A stretch of DNA of 64,000 nucleotides from Apostichopus japonicus (GCF_037975245.1 NC_092562.1:30392054-30456053), one strand, 5' to 3'; positions 1 to 13,300 are shown, counted from the first letter of the stretch. Numbers and translations: made by a program. Notes: a model not told the origin generated them from the letters alone.

Positions 1-379
1 TGTTTGTTGAACTAAATCAACCTGTTGCAAGAAATCAACCCACCTTTCTTCCCTATAAACTTTATTCTCCTACCACCATGGAATGATTCTACCCTCTGAT
101 TTGTTGACTTCTATTTCAAAATAACAAATAGGCCTATTCTCTTAGAATCTGCTGTACTGAACTTACTACCAAAACTTAAAGTTTGGCATACTGTGCATAC
201 TGTTGTAGTTTCCTTTCACAGGTCTGAGACCCTGATGTCCAAAAATTATGACAAATTTCATTTCCATAAATAATTGAAAAGAGAGATATTATACATACAT
301 TCTATAAACATTCATTCCAGAGAGTAACATTCCACAAGTAGTTCTCTCAGGTTCTTATACTCCTGTCTCACTTGTGAAG
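1..379. other. A+T-rich DNA, no gene seen
   Basis: No coding exon or conserved RNA was recognised. The stretch lies downstream of the last SARAF exon that could be placed, so it may be final intron, 3' untranslated region or intergenic DNA. Its last eight bases (372-379, TTGTGAAG) are the left target-site duplication of the adjacent transposon. Confidence 0.5.
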
Positions 380-980
380 CAAGGGCAGCAGAAGCATTTT
401 TATTCTGGGGGCATCGACATCAAAGGCCACTTTGCAGAAATTCAATTGGACTTATATTCAGTACCCTCTATAACTCTTATTGTATTATCTTATTTGCGTA
501 TACACATCACTCCATCAACGCCCCCCCCCCCCTCAAGGAAAATATGCATACTAGCACTGCAATATCCCATGTGCAAATTGTGAAACAAGGAACAAAATGA
601 GGTGAAATCATGTTAGTTGATAATGTAGGAATCTTCCCAATTAGAGTTTATTTCTTGTTAAAATCTTAACAAAGTTTTTTCCATTCGAAATAGCTTTGAG
701 TTTGACCCACAGAAATTCATTAAAAGTCAGGGGCATACAGGATTGGCAAAGTTGTATGCACGACTATCTGAGCGGAGCGCCACCATCGGTTGGCGCGGAG
801 CGTACAAGAAAATTTTTGGTTTTACAATGCCCTCAGATGGCCGGAAACAGCCCTTCCCGAGTGTTCATTCTGGTTCCCTGGCCTCTTGCTGACTTGAGAC
901 ACCTCATATTTTATGTAGAAAAACCTGAGGAAAAGTGGGGGGGCACATGCCCCCTGTGCCCCCCGGTTCCGCCGCCCTTG
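380..980 (+). mobile_element. hAT-like MITE, family A, copy 1
   Basis: This is a 601-bp non-autonomous DNA transposon. The left end reads CAAGGGCAGCAGAAGC and the right end TTCCGCCGCCCTTG, which are near-perfect terminal inverted repeats. It is flanked by a perfect 8-bp direct repeat, TTGTGAAG (372-379 and 981-988). An 8-bp target duplication with CA(A/G)GG termini is the signature of the hAT superfamily. It has no transposase frame. Internally it carries a C-homopolymer near 522-533, and a GC-rich module at about 762-805 that recurs in other elements of this window. The short open frames here are by-products. Two more copies lie at 13510-15045 and 49329-49826. Confidence 0.9.
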
Positions 981-2417
981 TTGTGAAGTTTTGTGTTGAA
1001 CTTTCAAAGTTTGAAAATGCACAACCATAGTCCCTTATCAGGTTCATAGATTCACAGGCAAAATGCTTCATCATCAAATATGGAAGGAATTGTACAAAAT
1101 CTTGAGAAAATATGTTAAACTAGTATATAACTAACTACCCCTCCCTTCCCTGTTCTGTGCATTACAAGAAAGCCTTCACACAGACCGTTGTACTAATAAT
1201 TGATGTGAATCTGGTTGGACTTAGAAATATATAGCTACTTTCAATGGCTATGATGAATCTAACAGCTCCTAAGTATGTTTCCTTCATAAAATTAATCTGC
1301 CCTAAATATTACAAGTATAGTTAGTATGAGCATTTGTTCTGTTTAGAGTCATAGGTTCAGACAAAGTATGGTGCTGTGTCTTGAAGATATATTACACCAA
1401 CACGAAAGTAATAATAGTATTCCCCTAATATCTCACTTCCACCAATACAAAAAGTTATAATTAATGTCATTAAGGCATCCCGTCAATCAAAGAGAAATGC
1501 TGCAGCAAAGCTGAATCAATATCAAACAATAGAGATTACCGTGACAGAGAACAAGAAAATATGTTGTACGCAGCAAGGCGGTATTTAACTGCAGGCCCCT
1601 CAGCATCCTTTTTTTTGGCACCTATTCCACACCTATTTGACACCTACAACACCTTACTCAAATAAACGGTAATGCTTAAGGCAGGTTTCAGCCATGTTCC
1701 CGATGTTAGGCATCAAAGTCACCTTAACGTCTTCTTGTTCCACCAAAACCTGCCAACAAATGAATAAACAAAAAATTGCAGAGTTGATGTCTTCAAGAAA
1801 TAAGGGTTTACAAAGTGCAGACCACTCACTGAAGTGGAATGAAATATTCATACCTGTACATAAACTTCACTGATTAACTTTTTTCCACTACAGGCTATAT
1901 CGCAACTATCTAATCGTAGTGAGATTTTCCAGAAAGGAGGGTACTTTGACTTACAGTATAAGGCTTAACATATCAGCTTTTGCATTTTACAATTTTTACA
2001 CAGCCCTAAGAGGGGATTGACGTTTTACTTCCACTAAACTAAACAAACATGTTAAAGCTATTGGGAGTTGTTCAGTGATGTAGATGGGAAATAAAAGGAC
2101 TGAAGCTAATAGAGTCAATACTTCACAAACATAAACTACACACCTGACAAACATGTGGAAGTGATGTCACAGCAAACTTGCACAAAAACCAGATGGCAGT
2201 TTGTGCTTTAAATTAATGTTCAGTGTATGTATAACATATTCACAGAAATGCATATAATTTGAAGGGTGTATCAGAAGGACATTGCTTTTTCATTTACAAG
2301 CTTATTTGTTTGCATCCATAACAAAGGAGAGTAGTGTAATGGATATTTGTGATCAATAATTGGTTGAGTTCAAAGCAATTACTAACTTCTTTCTCTTAAA
2401 ACAAAAATAATCGTTAC
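981..2417. other. A+T-rich DNA between MITE and SARAF exon 8
   Basis: No recognisable exon was found. The last SARAF coding exon should lie here or left of the window: exon 8 ends in phase 1 with a consensus donor, and vertebrate SARAF needs only a handful of further residues. No convincing short Gly/Arg-rich terminal exon could be placed, so the 3' end stays open. Confidence 0.4.
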
Positions 2418-2581
2418 CAGATGCTGATCTTGTTCCTGTGCTGCCACCTGAAAATCCCCCTCCACCACCACTGAAGCCAGAGAACCCATAGCTAGGCTGG
2501 CGATAGGTACGTGGTCTTGCATAACCGCCTCCCCAGCCAGTTCCATAACCACCATATCCTTGGTTGTAGCCACGACCCCCG
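2418..2581 (-). CDS. SARAF: SARAF exon 8 (Gly/Tyr-rich tail)
   Basis: The exon follows a strong acceptor (TTTTTCTCTGCAG) and encodes repeated GYG/GGY and GGGGGFSGG segments ending TRSASG, which corresponds to the Ser/Gly-rich C-terminal end of the family. It leaves in phase 1 through GTAACG, so a short last exon is expected. Confidence 0.9.
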
Positions 2582-5500
2582 CTGCAGAGAAAAACAAAAA
2601 GTACAAGTCATTGAAGGTACATTACGGTAACAATATTCTGGTTTATGTCATGAGAAAATTAAAATAAGCAAAAACAACTCAATACAAAAATTAGCTATCA
2701 GTAATGAATTTCAGCTTCCTACATACCTACCTAGCAACATTGATATAAAAGATGGTGGCCAGATCCACAACGTTACTACATGCCTTGTCAGATCGGAATG
2801 GTTAAAGGAGTGCACATACTATTGACAATTGCCTATTGATTCTTAACTTGGAGTAGCAAAATGGCCAAATCACCATTGAGAAAGGATTCTCACTGTACTA
2901 ATTACAACTGTGTGAAAACTACCTTTAAGTCCAGACATATTTAAAAATCAATAAAGGTACCCAGATGCTAACATAAGAACAAAAAGAAAAAAGCCATTCT
3001 GATATCCAAAGTATATACCAATGACAACATGAATTTCATCTACTGTAGTAATCAATGTTGAAATCTGGAGGCACATTTGTTTATTTCTGACCTAAATGTT
3101 CCATACCAATTTGCAACTTTGAATGTATCACATAAACAGGTCACAAACTCCTAAATCCAATCTTGTCATATCACAGCAAGCACAATACTAGGTGCACTCT
3201 GTTCATAAGTTTAACTATAATTTTATGCTAATATTAAAGTAGCAATGAGGCAGTGACAAATTTTCAACCAACGATAACAAACCTTAAAAGCACTGTAAAC
3301 TACTAAACACTTTTGTACACCACCCTACTGTACACTACTATGCTGTTCTGAACATTAACACTATTGATGTAGTTAGACAAGAAAAAGACTTAACTTAAAT
3401 ATAAAACCTTGTCACTCATAAACCTAATCAACAAAACCGACATTAACAATAAACTTTCTTTTATGAATGCCTCCCTGATACAACTAAATTCAACTTTAAT
3501 TTCTGATTCAATAGCTCCCCCCCCCCCCAAAAGAAAAAAATACTTGGTAAGCTGGCAATCTCATCATTCGATTTGGAACTTGGTTATGGTGAATATTTGT
3601 TACAATAAAACAATTTCTGTGGCAAAGAACCTGAGCAAGCGATGGTCAATTCTGCAAAGTACAGTAGTTTCAGATGTCAGTAGAAAGGTGTCCAATGGTT
3701 TTGTTCAGTCTCTAATCATAGCAATGTATTGGTGTGGAAATTTTGTGTCTGTTCACTATGTTTGTTCTGGGCACCCACATGATTTGTTAACGACTAATTA
3801 ACATGGTTGACGACTTTGGCAAGTCCACTGCTTGCAAACAAGGATTCCCATTTGTTCAGCCATGTGATTTTGATTATGTAATACCTTAGAATGGACTTGG
3901 GCAGTTCTCAGCTTTACATTAGGGCAGGTTCATGCTGCCGGAGGCTCCCAGGTTTGTCCTCGTAATCACATTATTTTCTATATTTCTATGGTTTCATCTG
4001 CGTCAATTGCTCAGAACTTTTGCACTATCATCTGTACTTGATGGTGGGCAAGTTGAGTTGCTCTCAGAGGCATGGATGCCCCAGTTTTATACTGGTTCGG
4101 TCTCAGGACAAGTGTCTAATTGTTTCATCTAATATGGCACACCGACCAGCTGTGGTGGAACGCAAACCCAAGTGAGCAAGACGAGATGTCTGTGATTGTC
4201 CAGTGAATCTGGATAGTTATATTCCTGAGTGATGTTATCTGTTCTGTGAGTAAGTCGTTAATTCAGTAAGATGATTAAAAGAATATTTCACCTATATTAA
4301 TCGTTGCATGATCATTCTTTGTATATTCAGTATGATCTGAGTGTACGCTGTCATTCCCTAAAGTAAGGCTAAGTTTCCGTTACTGTGTGGGCCTATGTTA
4401 GGCTATACATGAGTTATTGAGTGGTGTATGACAGAGAGATATAACGTTACTCAAAGATTTAACACTTGAGACTTGTAGGGCTGTTCACTGCCAATATGTT
4501 GTCAAGTTGAACAGTGATTGAAAATGGTGTTGCTATCATTTTGTCTATTGAATATGACAGATGATATTAGTTATTTTATTGAGTCAATTAAACATATTAC
4601 TCAGGTTTATTTTGATGTCAAGTGTTTTAGTTTGCTGTGTAGCCACAGGTTTTGTAGGTAAATCCTCGTTTATACTTATGTCTAGAGCTAGAGGGACATC
4701 AGCACACACATTCTAGTTTATCTAGTCACCTGTTGAACTCTAGAGGTATTTTGGACACTGCCAGTTACTGTGTACTTTTGCCATGTGAGGTGTGAAGTAT
4801 TTTTGATCATACTCGCTTTTACATTTAGTATAAAATAACAGGAAGTCACTGTTCATCCATATTGACTACGTGGTTTGGATTAGGGTTTTCATTGATTGAC
4901 TCACACTGTGTTAGATTGAACTGAAGCTTGTGTCAGAGTAACAACAATATTCCCTGAGTTCAGGTACCTCCCTCACCTCAAGTACCTCCCTGAGTTCAGG
5001 TACCTCCCTGAGTTAGGATTTAATATTTCCATACTTGTTTGAAAGAGTGGTTATTACTTCATTTTGTGAGTTTTACAGAGGGTATATATCTAATATGTAG
5101 TTCTCAGCTTATGGTCATCGTATTGTCCACCTGTATTGATTAAAGGTTGATATTGCAATTACTTAGTGTATTGTGTTACAGGCTAATACAATAGGTGTAT
5201 TCCCTTAAGCCAGTATTGGGCGAAGTTGGTCTAAAATTTTGGTTTGGAAATCTACCATTCTTAACCAGTGAAGAACTTCATTCAAGACAGCCACTTTTGA
5301 TATATTATGTATCCCTGTATTTTCCTTCAACTGGCAGTCAATTAAGCTGAATTTATACATAAAAATGCTTTTACTGTATTAACTTAAGACTAACTGTAAT
5401 ATTACTGTATTGTCTGAGAGAATTGCCCCTTGTGTGTAGGACGGTCTGAATTTGTTTTGACAGGTTTAATGCAATGTATACCGTCTTGCATCAATATTCC

Positions 5501-8500
5501 ATTGTAATATACTTTCATCTTGTTCATTTATAAGATTTTGTTTACTGTGTTTTGTCTGTTTTCTCAAGAGTGGCTGTCATATTCACCCCTCAGGAACACT
5601 CCTGCAACCCTCATCGATATCCCCCACTAGCTGTGGTTCACTTCAGCAAAATTAAACTTTTCTGAATGTACAATACTGACCCCTGACTACAATGGTTATG
5701 GTTTGTCAAGTTTCTCTATGGTTCATATTAAAGCCATATTCAAAAGAAAGCAATGGAAAGTTTATTATCTAGTACTAAACAAGTATGTGAGCAAGCCACA
5801 GGTTTATCTACAAGCTGAATGGCTGATAATACTCCTGTTGTCAGGTGGCTACACAACTTAATGTTTTATTTCATTTTGGATTTTTTGGATGGACTAATGC
5901 TGGAACAGACACATCTGAGAGAAGAAATCTTGAGAACTACATTTGACAGTGATAATGAATATGAACTTTGAAGAAATCAAGTAAAACTGACACATTGCTT
6001 TATGCGGCGAGAGCTGGGGAAGGGATTTGGTTGCAAAGCTGTGGCCTAAACTACTGTATGCTGACAAATGAACATGGGATGTCCATTTAGAAGAGGCAGA
6101 ACCTTGTGAGATTGGAAGATGGGCTTCAGTCAATCAGAGGGTTAACATCAAATCAACTTTAGTAAATTATATCATCAATTTGAAACTGATCAAAATTCAG
6201 TTTATTTTCTCCACAAATCTTTTGGGTTATCAGTGACCAACTTCAAATGAATCGCAAGGGATTCTGGGTACTTACAATCTGTTTCCAAATAGATACCCCA
6301 TGAGACCCCCTGCAGCTGCTCCTGTCCAGAAGTTTCCCCCTCCTAGCCCTTGTCCTCCAGCTGCTCTCGCCTGTGTGGATCCACCAGCTGTACCCGAGCA
6401 ACTGTCTGGATTGTACTCTGGTCTGAATCCTGGGGGTGGTGGATTTCCACCTCCCCCTGAGCCACCTCCCCAGTGAGTGCCACCTCTCCTGTTAGTGTCA
6501 TCATCAGGATGAGTTGTGTTTTTGTAGTTAAAGAAAATAAACATCAGTTGACTTGGGACGTTTATACTAGAAACAGTCAGGCACTCGAACAGTCTTTCAC
6601 AGTGACTTTAATGCCTACTTCTGTTGACTAGATATCTTACATCTCTATGTCTACCTACAATTTGAAATTTTGCTATGCCAAATCCCTACCAAAGCGTGTT
6701 ATCTTTACACAAGTGGACAAAATATCCAACTCAATGGATAGCTTATCGGCTATGAATGTCAGAATAGTAAATCATTCTATATAGATAAGTTTACAGTAAG
6801 AGACTTCTTACCACAACCCTCAGGAGCAATTCAATTTGACTTTTTTTATTAAGTAACAGCCATTTTTTTAATTCTCATGCACATATCTAATCCATTGCTC
6901 CTTACCTAAAAGAGGAAAAGAGCACTATTTTCTTGACAAAGAATACATGAAAATATTTAAGATTAACAACATGTTACTAATAAAGGTTTACCAAATTAAG
7001 ATGACATTACATGAAACTGTAAACAAACTTTGTAAGAGATCTAAAAATCTGAAAACATTGACCAAATTGTTATCAGAGTGTTAGGTAAAGGATATCCAGT
7101 GTGTCCACTGCTCATACATGATTTGTATATGCCGTAGATGATCAGACCACAGATGGCAAGCATTATCCAGTCACTGAAAGAAGATTTTCTTTTACTCCTG
7201 TAAACAATGAAAAGGAACATAATGTTTTGTAAAGACAGTTCTCATATGTTTAAGAAAACTAAAGAAACCATTACAGTCATGAATCATGCAATAATGACAA
7301 TGTAAAAAATGCAAATACTATTACAGTTGTGCTGAAAATATATATTATTAGATTTCCCCACAGATGTCACCATAACAATTCATATTTTATGTTTCTGGTT
7401 TCATAAAACCAACAACAATGTTGACCACACAACTTTCAGCAATTATTCAGTGTGATTGCACTTAATTTCATTATTAATTAATTAAAGTTATAAATTGACT
7501 ATAAATGGAGCTGCCATATTTTACGTAAAATTCTACTGGATTGTCTTCTACTGTCTTTGCAATAATGTTTGCTTCTTTGTTTGCCTCTTTTATTACTTCT
7601 TTGATAACATTTGTGAAAAGGTTTTGAAATATTTGAATAATGTTATTCTATTTTCCATTATTCATGTGTCAGGAATTGTCTACCATAATTCTGTGCATTT
7701 TGACATCAAGATCAACCATATCTTGTTGCTGAGATATACAGTGTTTAAGGTCAGCATCAATGAACTTAAGCTCCCTGAAGAGGCAATTACCACCACCTAT
7801 CTTCACCTTCCTTTTTGTATATATATCTTGATATCCATACTACACACATCAGTTGAAATCGGCTTCTTTAAAACAAATTGCAGAAGCATGTTAAGTTAGG
7901 GATATTATTCTCTTGATTAAATCTATGAGACAAAATAATTATACTTACGCATAGCCACTGTTGTAATCATGATGGTTGTCTTGGTAGTGATTCCCACTAC
8001 TGTCACCATAGTAATTATGTTGTTGTTTTCCTTGGTTCATTCCTTCTTTAGTGTAGTCTAGTGTATATTCTAGCTAAAATTCAATTGATGAATAATTCAA
8101 TTATATATATGAAGAATTCCTATTATTCAGTACACGTATAAAAAAAATTTTCAGAATTGACACAAAATCAAGATTGGTTTTCTTTTAATGTTTGGGTCTT
8201 TGGTTCTTTCTGTTCCACTTGTGTTATGTATTGTTTTAACCGACATGTACCAAAGGGTGAAAGCTTGATAATATAGTTCATATTCACATTACATTAGGCA
8301 CAACATGAGCGTAATTACATATTTGGTAAGCAGCTGTAAAAGGGATAAACGAACGCCATGGGCAACTTATGTTAAATGCTTGTAAAAGGAAGATATTTTT
8401 TAAGACACTAAATCAGAACATATATGGTGCCACTCTTCATGAAAAATATAACAACGAAGAAAGTTCTCAATGGCAACTGCCAGGTACTCAAAGGTAATGA

Positions 8501-11500
8501 AACAGCTGGTAAGCCCTTGAATAGCCATGACCTCTGGTGTACATTTAATTAAAAACAAACCAATGTTACCTTGTAGTTATACAGAAAGCAGACTCAAATA
8601 ATATCTTTGGTCCAGGAGTGGACGTCTTGAATTGTGTAAAACATCCTAACTTTTTCTTCAATTTTGAAAGAACTCTTTAATCTCACATACCATACATAAA
8701 ATGGTAAATGAAGAACACTGATATACCCACAAAAGGATTTAAAAAGGTTTTAAACTTACCCCACATGAACCTTTTAGAATATATCTGTCATCTGGGTAAT
8801 CATATCCTTCACAGATTACCTCAATCATGCCAAACCGATAAGCATTGTCCATGTCTGTCTTGCACTCCCACTGTTAAACATTACAAGAGTATATAAATAC
8901 ACTGAGTACTGAAAGAAGTAAGTAATGCTTAAAATGTAGTAGCATGGTTGGGTGCTTTATCTGAATTCCAAAGCAGGATGTATTCAATTTAACAATTAAA
9001 AAGAATCAAATAACTATGAAAGGAATACTTGGACATCTACAGGTTTGAAAGACAAAACATGTTTTACTAAATTCTGGATAATTTCTCAAGACAGTTCTTT
9101 CCTAATAATGGTGCTTATCGACCTGATATTTACATAGGAAGCCTCGGAAGTTAGTTATGAATACTGACTTATGTTCATATACAACTATGGCATACAACAC
9201 AAGAATTTGGGGATATAGCTGAATGATGCCACACTGTACAAGACAAATAGCTTTTTAGTTGTGCTGCTCGCTGGACCGGCGATGATCGTCGGTTAAGTTT
9301 GCAAGCCTTCCCTAAGCATTAACAATGACTGATAAACATGTGTATTTGCAATTAGCCAGACCTCAATATAGAATGTTTGAAGGTTGTCTACAGCTATAAC
9401 AAACAACAAACCATCCACCAAGTAGAGTGCAAATTTACATGCTACTGTACAAATTAAAATGAACAGCATTGATCAACATGTATGTTAAAAGTAATCTATC
9501 ATGAGTACTTTAATTAGTGAATATGCAGTTTTTGGGGGGGAATGGAGGTCATATTTTCATTAATGGGTATGCAGTTTTAATTTTGTTACAAATGCAAATA
9601 TGACCTCCATTCCAATCCAATCACATAGGAGGTCAGTATTTGGTATTTTCACAAGGAGTACTAAAGTTCCTGGACAGGATTAATATTTGTATCCTTACCT
9701 GAACATCATAACCATCTGATCCTTTGTTGGAACACTGGACAACCTGAGGACTAAAGGCATTGCAACCTGCAGACCCACCGATGCATTTCATCTGAATAGA
9801 ATAAAATATTAATATTCATGATTTCATTTGAATCTCACCTACTTACACATCAACTTCTGTGCTCTCATATATTCAGATGAAAGTTTGTTTGTGAAGGATA
9901 CAAATATGCCAAGGAAATACATTCTTTTGTTTGAATACACCCCTAATTCATATACCCTCTTATGGGGATAAGGTAAGAATCTAGAATTTATTGTGAGTCT
10001 TGTGAGTCACAATAGAACAAAGTTAGGTGACAAGGGGATATTACTATGAAGTACAGTAGCACAGCGAGTGCTTCTTGTCAAACTTGACAATAAACAAGTG
10101 TTTGCTGTTACCATATGTAGGGCACAAGCTGTTAGGTTCTGGCAATCTGTCAGAAACACTTCTCTGTTTCCCACAATGCCACGCAGGAAACACAGACATT
10201 TCTTGTTGTATAATTTGCCACAGGCAGGGAATAGAACAACTTCTCAAGATGAGTTAAATGGATATATCCACAGAAGCTTCTCAAGATGTTAAGAAAGATA
10301 TTTAATGGGAGAGACAAGATTTCAATCGAAAAGAATCCCGCATTTATGTGAACTGAAGAGATAATCATGATAACAATACAAGGGGGGAGGCTGGGCATCA
10401 GCTAGACCAAAATCAATCTAAATGTAAAGCCACCGATTAAACCTGACCAAATTTAAATAGCTTTGCAGCCCTGAGAAATTATATATTAGTTCACCAAGAT
10501 TTCCATAAAGAAGGTTATATAGTAGATCTTAACGAACTAGGGAAGCAAATGCTTAACTATATTGTAATGTCATGTAAAAGATACTCAGTGATTAAAAGTA
10601 TTTTCATTTACCTGTGGAACAGGACTAGATCTTTTCCCTGTTGTCATTCTATTATTATAAAGCGTGAGAGTCTTTACATCTTCGAGGAGAACTTTATCTG
10701 ATTTACCTTGAAAAGAACAAACATGTTTTATGTCAGGTTATCAAAAGGAATGCAATTCATTACTAGTGATTGTCAGTTGGAGTGAATAGATTAGTTGCTA
10801 CTCAAGCTTCAATAAGATGTAACGACAGCTCTGATACCATTCAATGATTATCATCACTATTTCCACTCTGACACTATCACAGTGTTGTAGAGCTAAGTTC
10901 AGTGTAGCCATAGGGCTACAGTATATTTCAAAGAGTATTCAAGGCTCTTGAGTAACACTGTTTTGAAATTATACCATAGCTAACGTTTGGCAGATATCTT
11001 AAGATGTCAACAGAGCCTGATGGCATTAACATGCTTATAAACTAAGTTTTACAATTGACTTTTCATATAATTTTTAGTATATACTTAGCGCAGTATGACC
11101 TCACATAATCACCAATATTAGTTCTTCTTCAGATTTCTTAGCTGAAAACAAGGTGTTTTAGATTTTGTTCACTATAATGAGGTTGATTTTATAGGGGTAA
11201 CAACCACAAATTCAATACTAAAAAGGGTAACAGCCACAGATTAAATGTATTGTATTATGTTTACTTAGATGAGAATCTATAAAGCATGGCTTATGGTGTA
11301 TGACAAGTTTACAGTACAGTCACCAAATACATACAGTCAGTCTAACCACCTTACAGATGGAATCAATTGATTCTGGCCAAAAGTGCTTACAGGTTACCGT
11401 AACTAACAGACAACAATAGTAAGGCTTGTATGCAAACACAAAATCTTTCAATTCACTAATGGAAAGGGCTGATTCAAAACTGGAAAAAATTAAACATTTA

Positions 11501-11659
11501 AACCAATAACAGTAAGATGTTAAAATTGACACAGACTTGTATAATTCTTGGAAAGTGACCATATTTGTGCTTACCAAAGCCAAATCCTACTGACAGTTGT
11601 ACAGATATTGCTAACACTGTCAGCACAATTATTTCAGGCCACTTGGATTTCATCTCCAT
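2418..11659 (-). CDS. SARAF: SARAF (TMEM66), eight exons, 3' end open
   Basis: Store-operated calcium entry-associated regulatory factor is an ER single-pass membrane protein that promotes slow inactivation of STIM-ORAI calcium entry. The eight exons join in frame to 1021 nt (340 codons plus one base), close to the length of vertebrate SARAF. In order they encode: a signal peptide (residues 1 to about 25), the luminal SARAF domain with KSDKVLLEDVKTLTL, a CIGGSAGC-type cysteine motif, GSDGYDVQ, WECKTDMDNAYRFG and LEYTLDYT; then one transmembrane helix around WIMLAICGLIIYGIY; then a cytosolic Pro/Gly-rich tail with NPPPPGFRPEY, FWTGAAAGGLMGYLFG and a Gly/Tyr-rich end (RSASG). All are family hallmarks. 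The ATG at 11659 sits in a strong context (ACAACCATGG). Every junction is GT..AG and phase-compatible except that the exon 6 donor is weak. The terminal exon was not found. Identification is by recognition, not by search. Confidence 0.93.
4951..5016 (+). repeat. 18-bp tandem repeat in SARAF intron
   Basis: About 3.5 copies of a GTACCTCCCTGAGTTCAG-like unit lie in the large intron between SARAF exons 7 and 8 (2582-6275). The rest of that intron shows no recognisable exon. Confidence 0.75.
6276..6488 (-). CDS. SARAF: SARAF exon 7 (cytosolic Pro/Gly tail)
   Basis: It encodes RGGTHWGG, GGGNPPPPGFRPEYNPDSC, and then GGGNFWTGAAAGGLMGYLFG. The PPPPGF and FWTG..GG..GYLFG motifs are conserved in SARAF cytosolic tails. 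The donor is GTAAGTA. The acceptor assumed is CTAACAG at 6489; an upstream TTCTAG near 6570 would give a longer exon in the same frame. Confidence 0.88.
7063..7197 (-). CDS. SARAF: SARAF exon 6 (transmembrane), 3' edge uncertain
   Basis: It encodes a basic SKRKSS stretch, the hydrophobic helix WIMLAICGLIIYGIY and then SCMSSGHTGYP. The acceptor (TTTACAG) is good. The 3' boundary is uncertain: a weak donor GTCAAT after position 7063 keeps the phase with exon 7, while a stronger-looking GTATGA after 7118 would break it unless another exon intervenes. Confidence 0.75.
7949..8073 (-). CDS. SARAF: SARAF exon 5
   Basis: It begins with LEYTLDYTKEG, the end of the conserved luminal domain, then runs into a His/Asn/Gln/Tyr-rich linker ending NSGYA. 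Acceptor TTTTAG, donor GTAAGT, leaving in phase 2. Confidence 0.92.
8760..8870 (-). CDS. SARAF: SARAF exon 4
   Basis: It encodes WECKTDMDNAYRFG, then a CEGYDYPDDRYILKGSCG stretch with three more luminal cysteines. This is the most diagnostic part of the family. The donor is GTAAGT, and the exon is in phase 0 at both ends. Confidence 0.95.
9541..9611. repeat. 16-bp perfect inverted repeat in SARAF intron
   Basis: AATGGAGGTCATATTT (9541-9556) is repeated in perfect reverse complement at 9596-9611, with a 39-bp spacer. It could form a hairpin in the SARAF pre-mRNA or be the relic of a small fold-back element. Confidence 0.8.
9699..9791 (-). CDS. SARAF: SARAF exon 3
   Basis: It encodes the MKCIGGSAGC motif, then VVQCSNKGSDGYDVQ, with three conserved luminal cysteines. 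Phase 0 at both ends; acceptor TTCAG, donor CAG/GTAAGG. Confidence 0.93.
10612..10706 (-). CDS. SARAF: SARAF exon 2
   Basis: This exon carries the conserved VLLEDVKTLTLYNNRMTTGK stretch, matching the family pattern of a leading LL.DV..LTL followed by R.T...R...P.PQ. The acceptor is TTTTCAAG and the donor CAG/GTAAAT. It enters in phase 1 and leaves in phase 0. Confidence 0.93.
11575..11659 (-). CDS. SARAF: SARAF exon 1 (signal peptide)
   Basis: The exon encodes the initiator Met, a short charged stretch (MEMKSKW) and a hydrophobic core (IIVLTVLAISVQL), ending GFGF with a phase-1 donor GTAAGC. A second in-frame ATG two codons later (11653) is a possible alternative start. The frame upstream stays open to 11938, but the Kozak match and the signal-peptide logic favour 11659. 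Confidence 0.9.
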
Positions 11660-11838
11660 GGTTGTACTAACACTTGTTAGAGCAGAAGTGCTTGATTTCT
11701 TCACAAAATCAGTAAGTTGCTTTCTTTTGTTGAGTGGATCGTACAGTAAACTGATGACAGATGAGTGATTTCTGAAAAGAGATGTTTCTAAGATCCATGA
11801 TTTACGGCACAAAATTATTTGACTATTAATTAACATGG

Positions 11839-13300
11839 TTGAGCAGTTTTCATTTTGACTTTTATTTATTGTTGATGATCTGGGACAATCAGCAGCTTTC
11901 AAAGTGTCCACCCTCTGTGACATGTCAAATGTTGTCATTGATAAAAAGTTTCAGAAACCATCATCAGTATCATATTATGTTTATTTCTTTCCAAGTAACT
12001 GATACAGTTCTAAGTTCATTGAAAAGAAAAAAAATCCATTTCATTTCCAACTGCATACATGCTTTTACTCATGAATACTACAATGGAGCTAGCTTGCAAA
12101 TTCTATTTAGGTATCATATTGCACAGATGGTAGCATAATTCATGTACATCAAAGCACTTGGCTACTATTCATCATCGATGGTCCAGCAATAAACCTAGCT
12201 AACCAATCAAGGAGCAGAGTGAATATTTAACACTTGGTTTCACTCAATCTGCATTCACAAATGTTGCATTCTTTGAATACTAGAGTCCTTCCATCAGACA
12301 CAACATCTAGCATATTATGGTAGATTTGGATCAAGTTGATCAACCACATCTCAGTTACAATTTTGAAATGTACTAGCCTATGATGTGGATCGACACTCCT
12401 TCTAATAGGAAAGTACTAGTATGATGGTATACTGTACCATAAATTTGCAATATAGTTAGTAAGGACTAGGGCATTAATGTTATTTTAGAAGATGGACTAA
12501 ATGGGTGGAATAATTCAAGAAATTGTGTCACAATATAAACTTGATGTTTTCCTGTGGCTATTTTGACCGTTTCGATGAAGGATTTGTAGACTAAACGTTC
12601 TGAGAAAGTGGGGTTACAATATGACTTACAAATACAGCAATTTATTATAGTGTCAAACAGTTCCAGTACAGTACATAAAACACAGGCAAATTTACCACCA
12701 TACTACTGCTAGTTTTGTTCTTGCCTAGAGGCTATATCACATTTTCCTAGTAGGCGATGCTAGCATATCACAGCCTTAAATAGTGGAGTTATTAGGGTGA
12801 ACAGGTAAACAATTTTACCTAAAAATTTGCATTTTTTTATATATATTTTTTCTTTTATCCTTTCAACATGGGATTCCAATTAGCCTACCATCTGTCTTCA
12901 GGTGAATAAGGAAATGCGTTATGTAATTGTCTTCTTCGTTTTGCCCACACCATAGATTATCTTGGCAAAGAGAACGTGAATATTACGGTCTAAGGGGTCG
13001 GACTCAAATTTGGAACATTACTGAGGTACAACATCGATATTATGTTACATCGACCTGCCTAACATTGGCTACACACATACCACATAACATAAGTTCCCAA
13101 CGTTATATATGCTTAACGTTAGGCCTATGCATAACATAGGTTAGCCTACCTGTTTCGCGAAAGTTGGTTTCTGGTGCAAAAAGTTTTCCGTAGATAAGGA
13201 TTTGCTTCTAAATTAGTAATATGTTTGTTGGTTTTTTTGCAGCGAATACTGAATCGGATAAAGTGGAAGGTGCTTTTAATATTTTACAATAAAGCTAAGC
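11839..13300. other. Upstream flank of SARAF, no exon placed
   Basis: Nothing coding is recognisable. The stretch lies between the SARAF start and a CRE-like cluster at 13.3 kb, and may hold 5' untranslated sequence or a first intron. Confidence 0.4.

Noticed and set aside
696-986. Open frames inside the family A MITE (also 14789-15076) as genes
   Set aside because: They lie wholly inside the transposon, differ between copies and match no protein family.
2582-6275. Minus-strand frame 5894-6133 as a further SARAF exon
   Set aside because: It has no SARAF motif, and exons 7 and 8 already join in phase across this intron.
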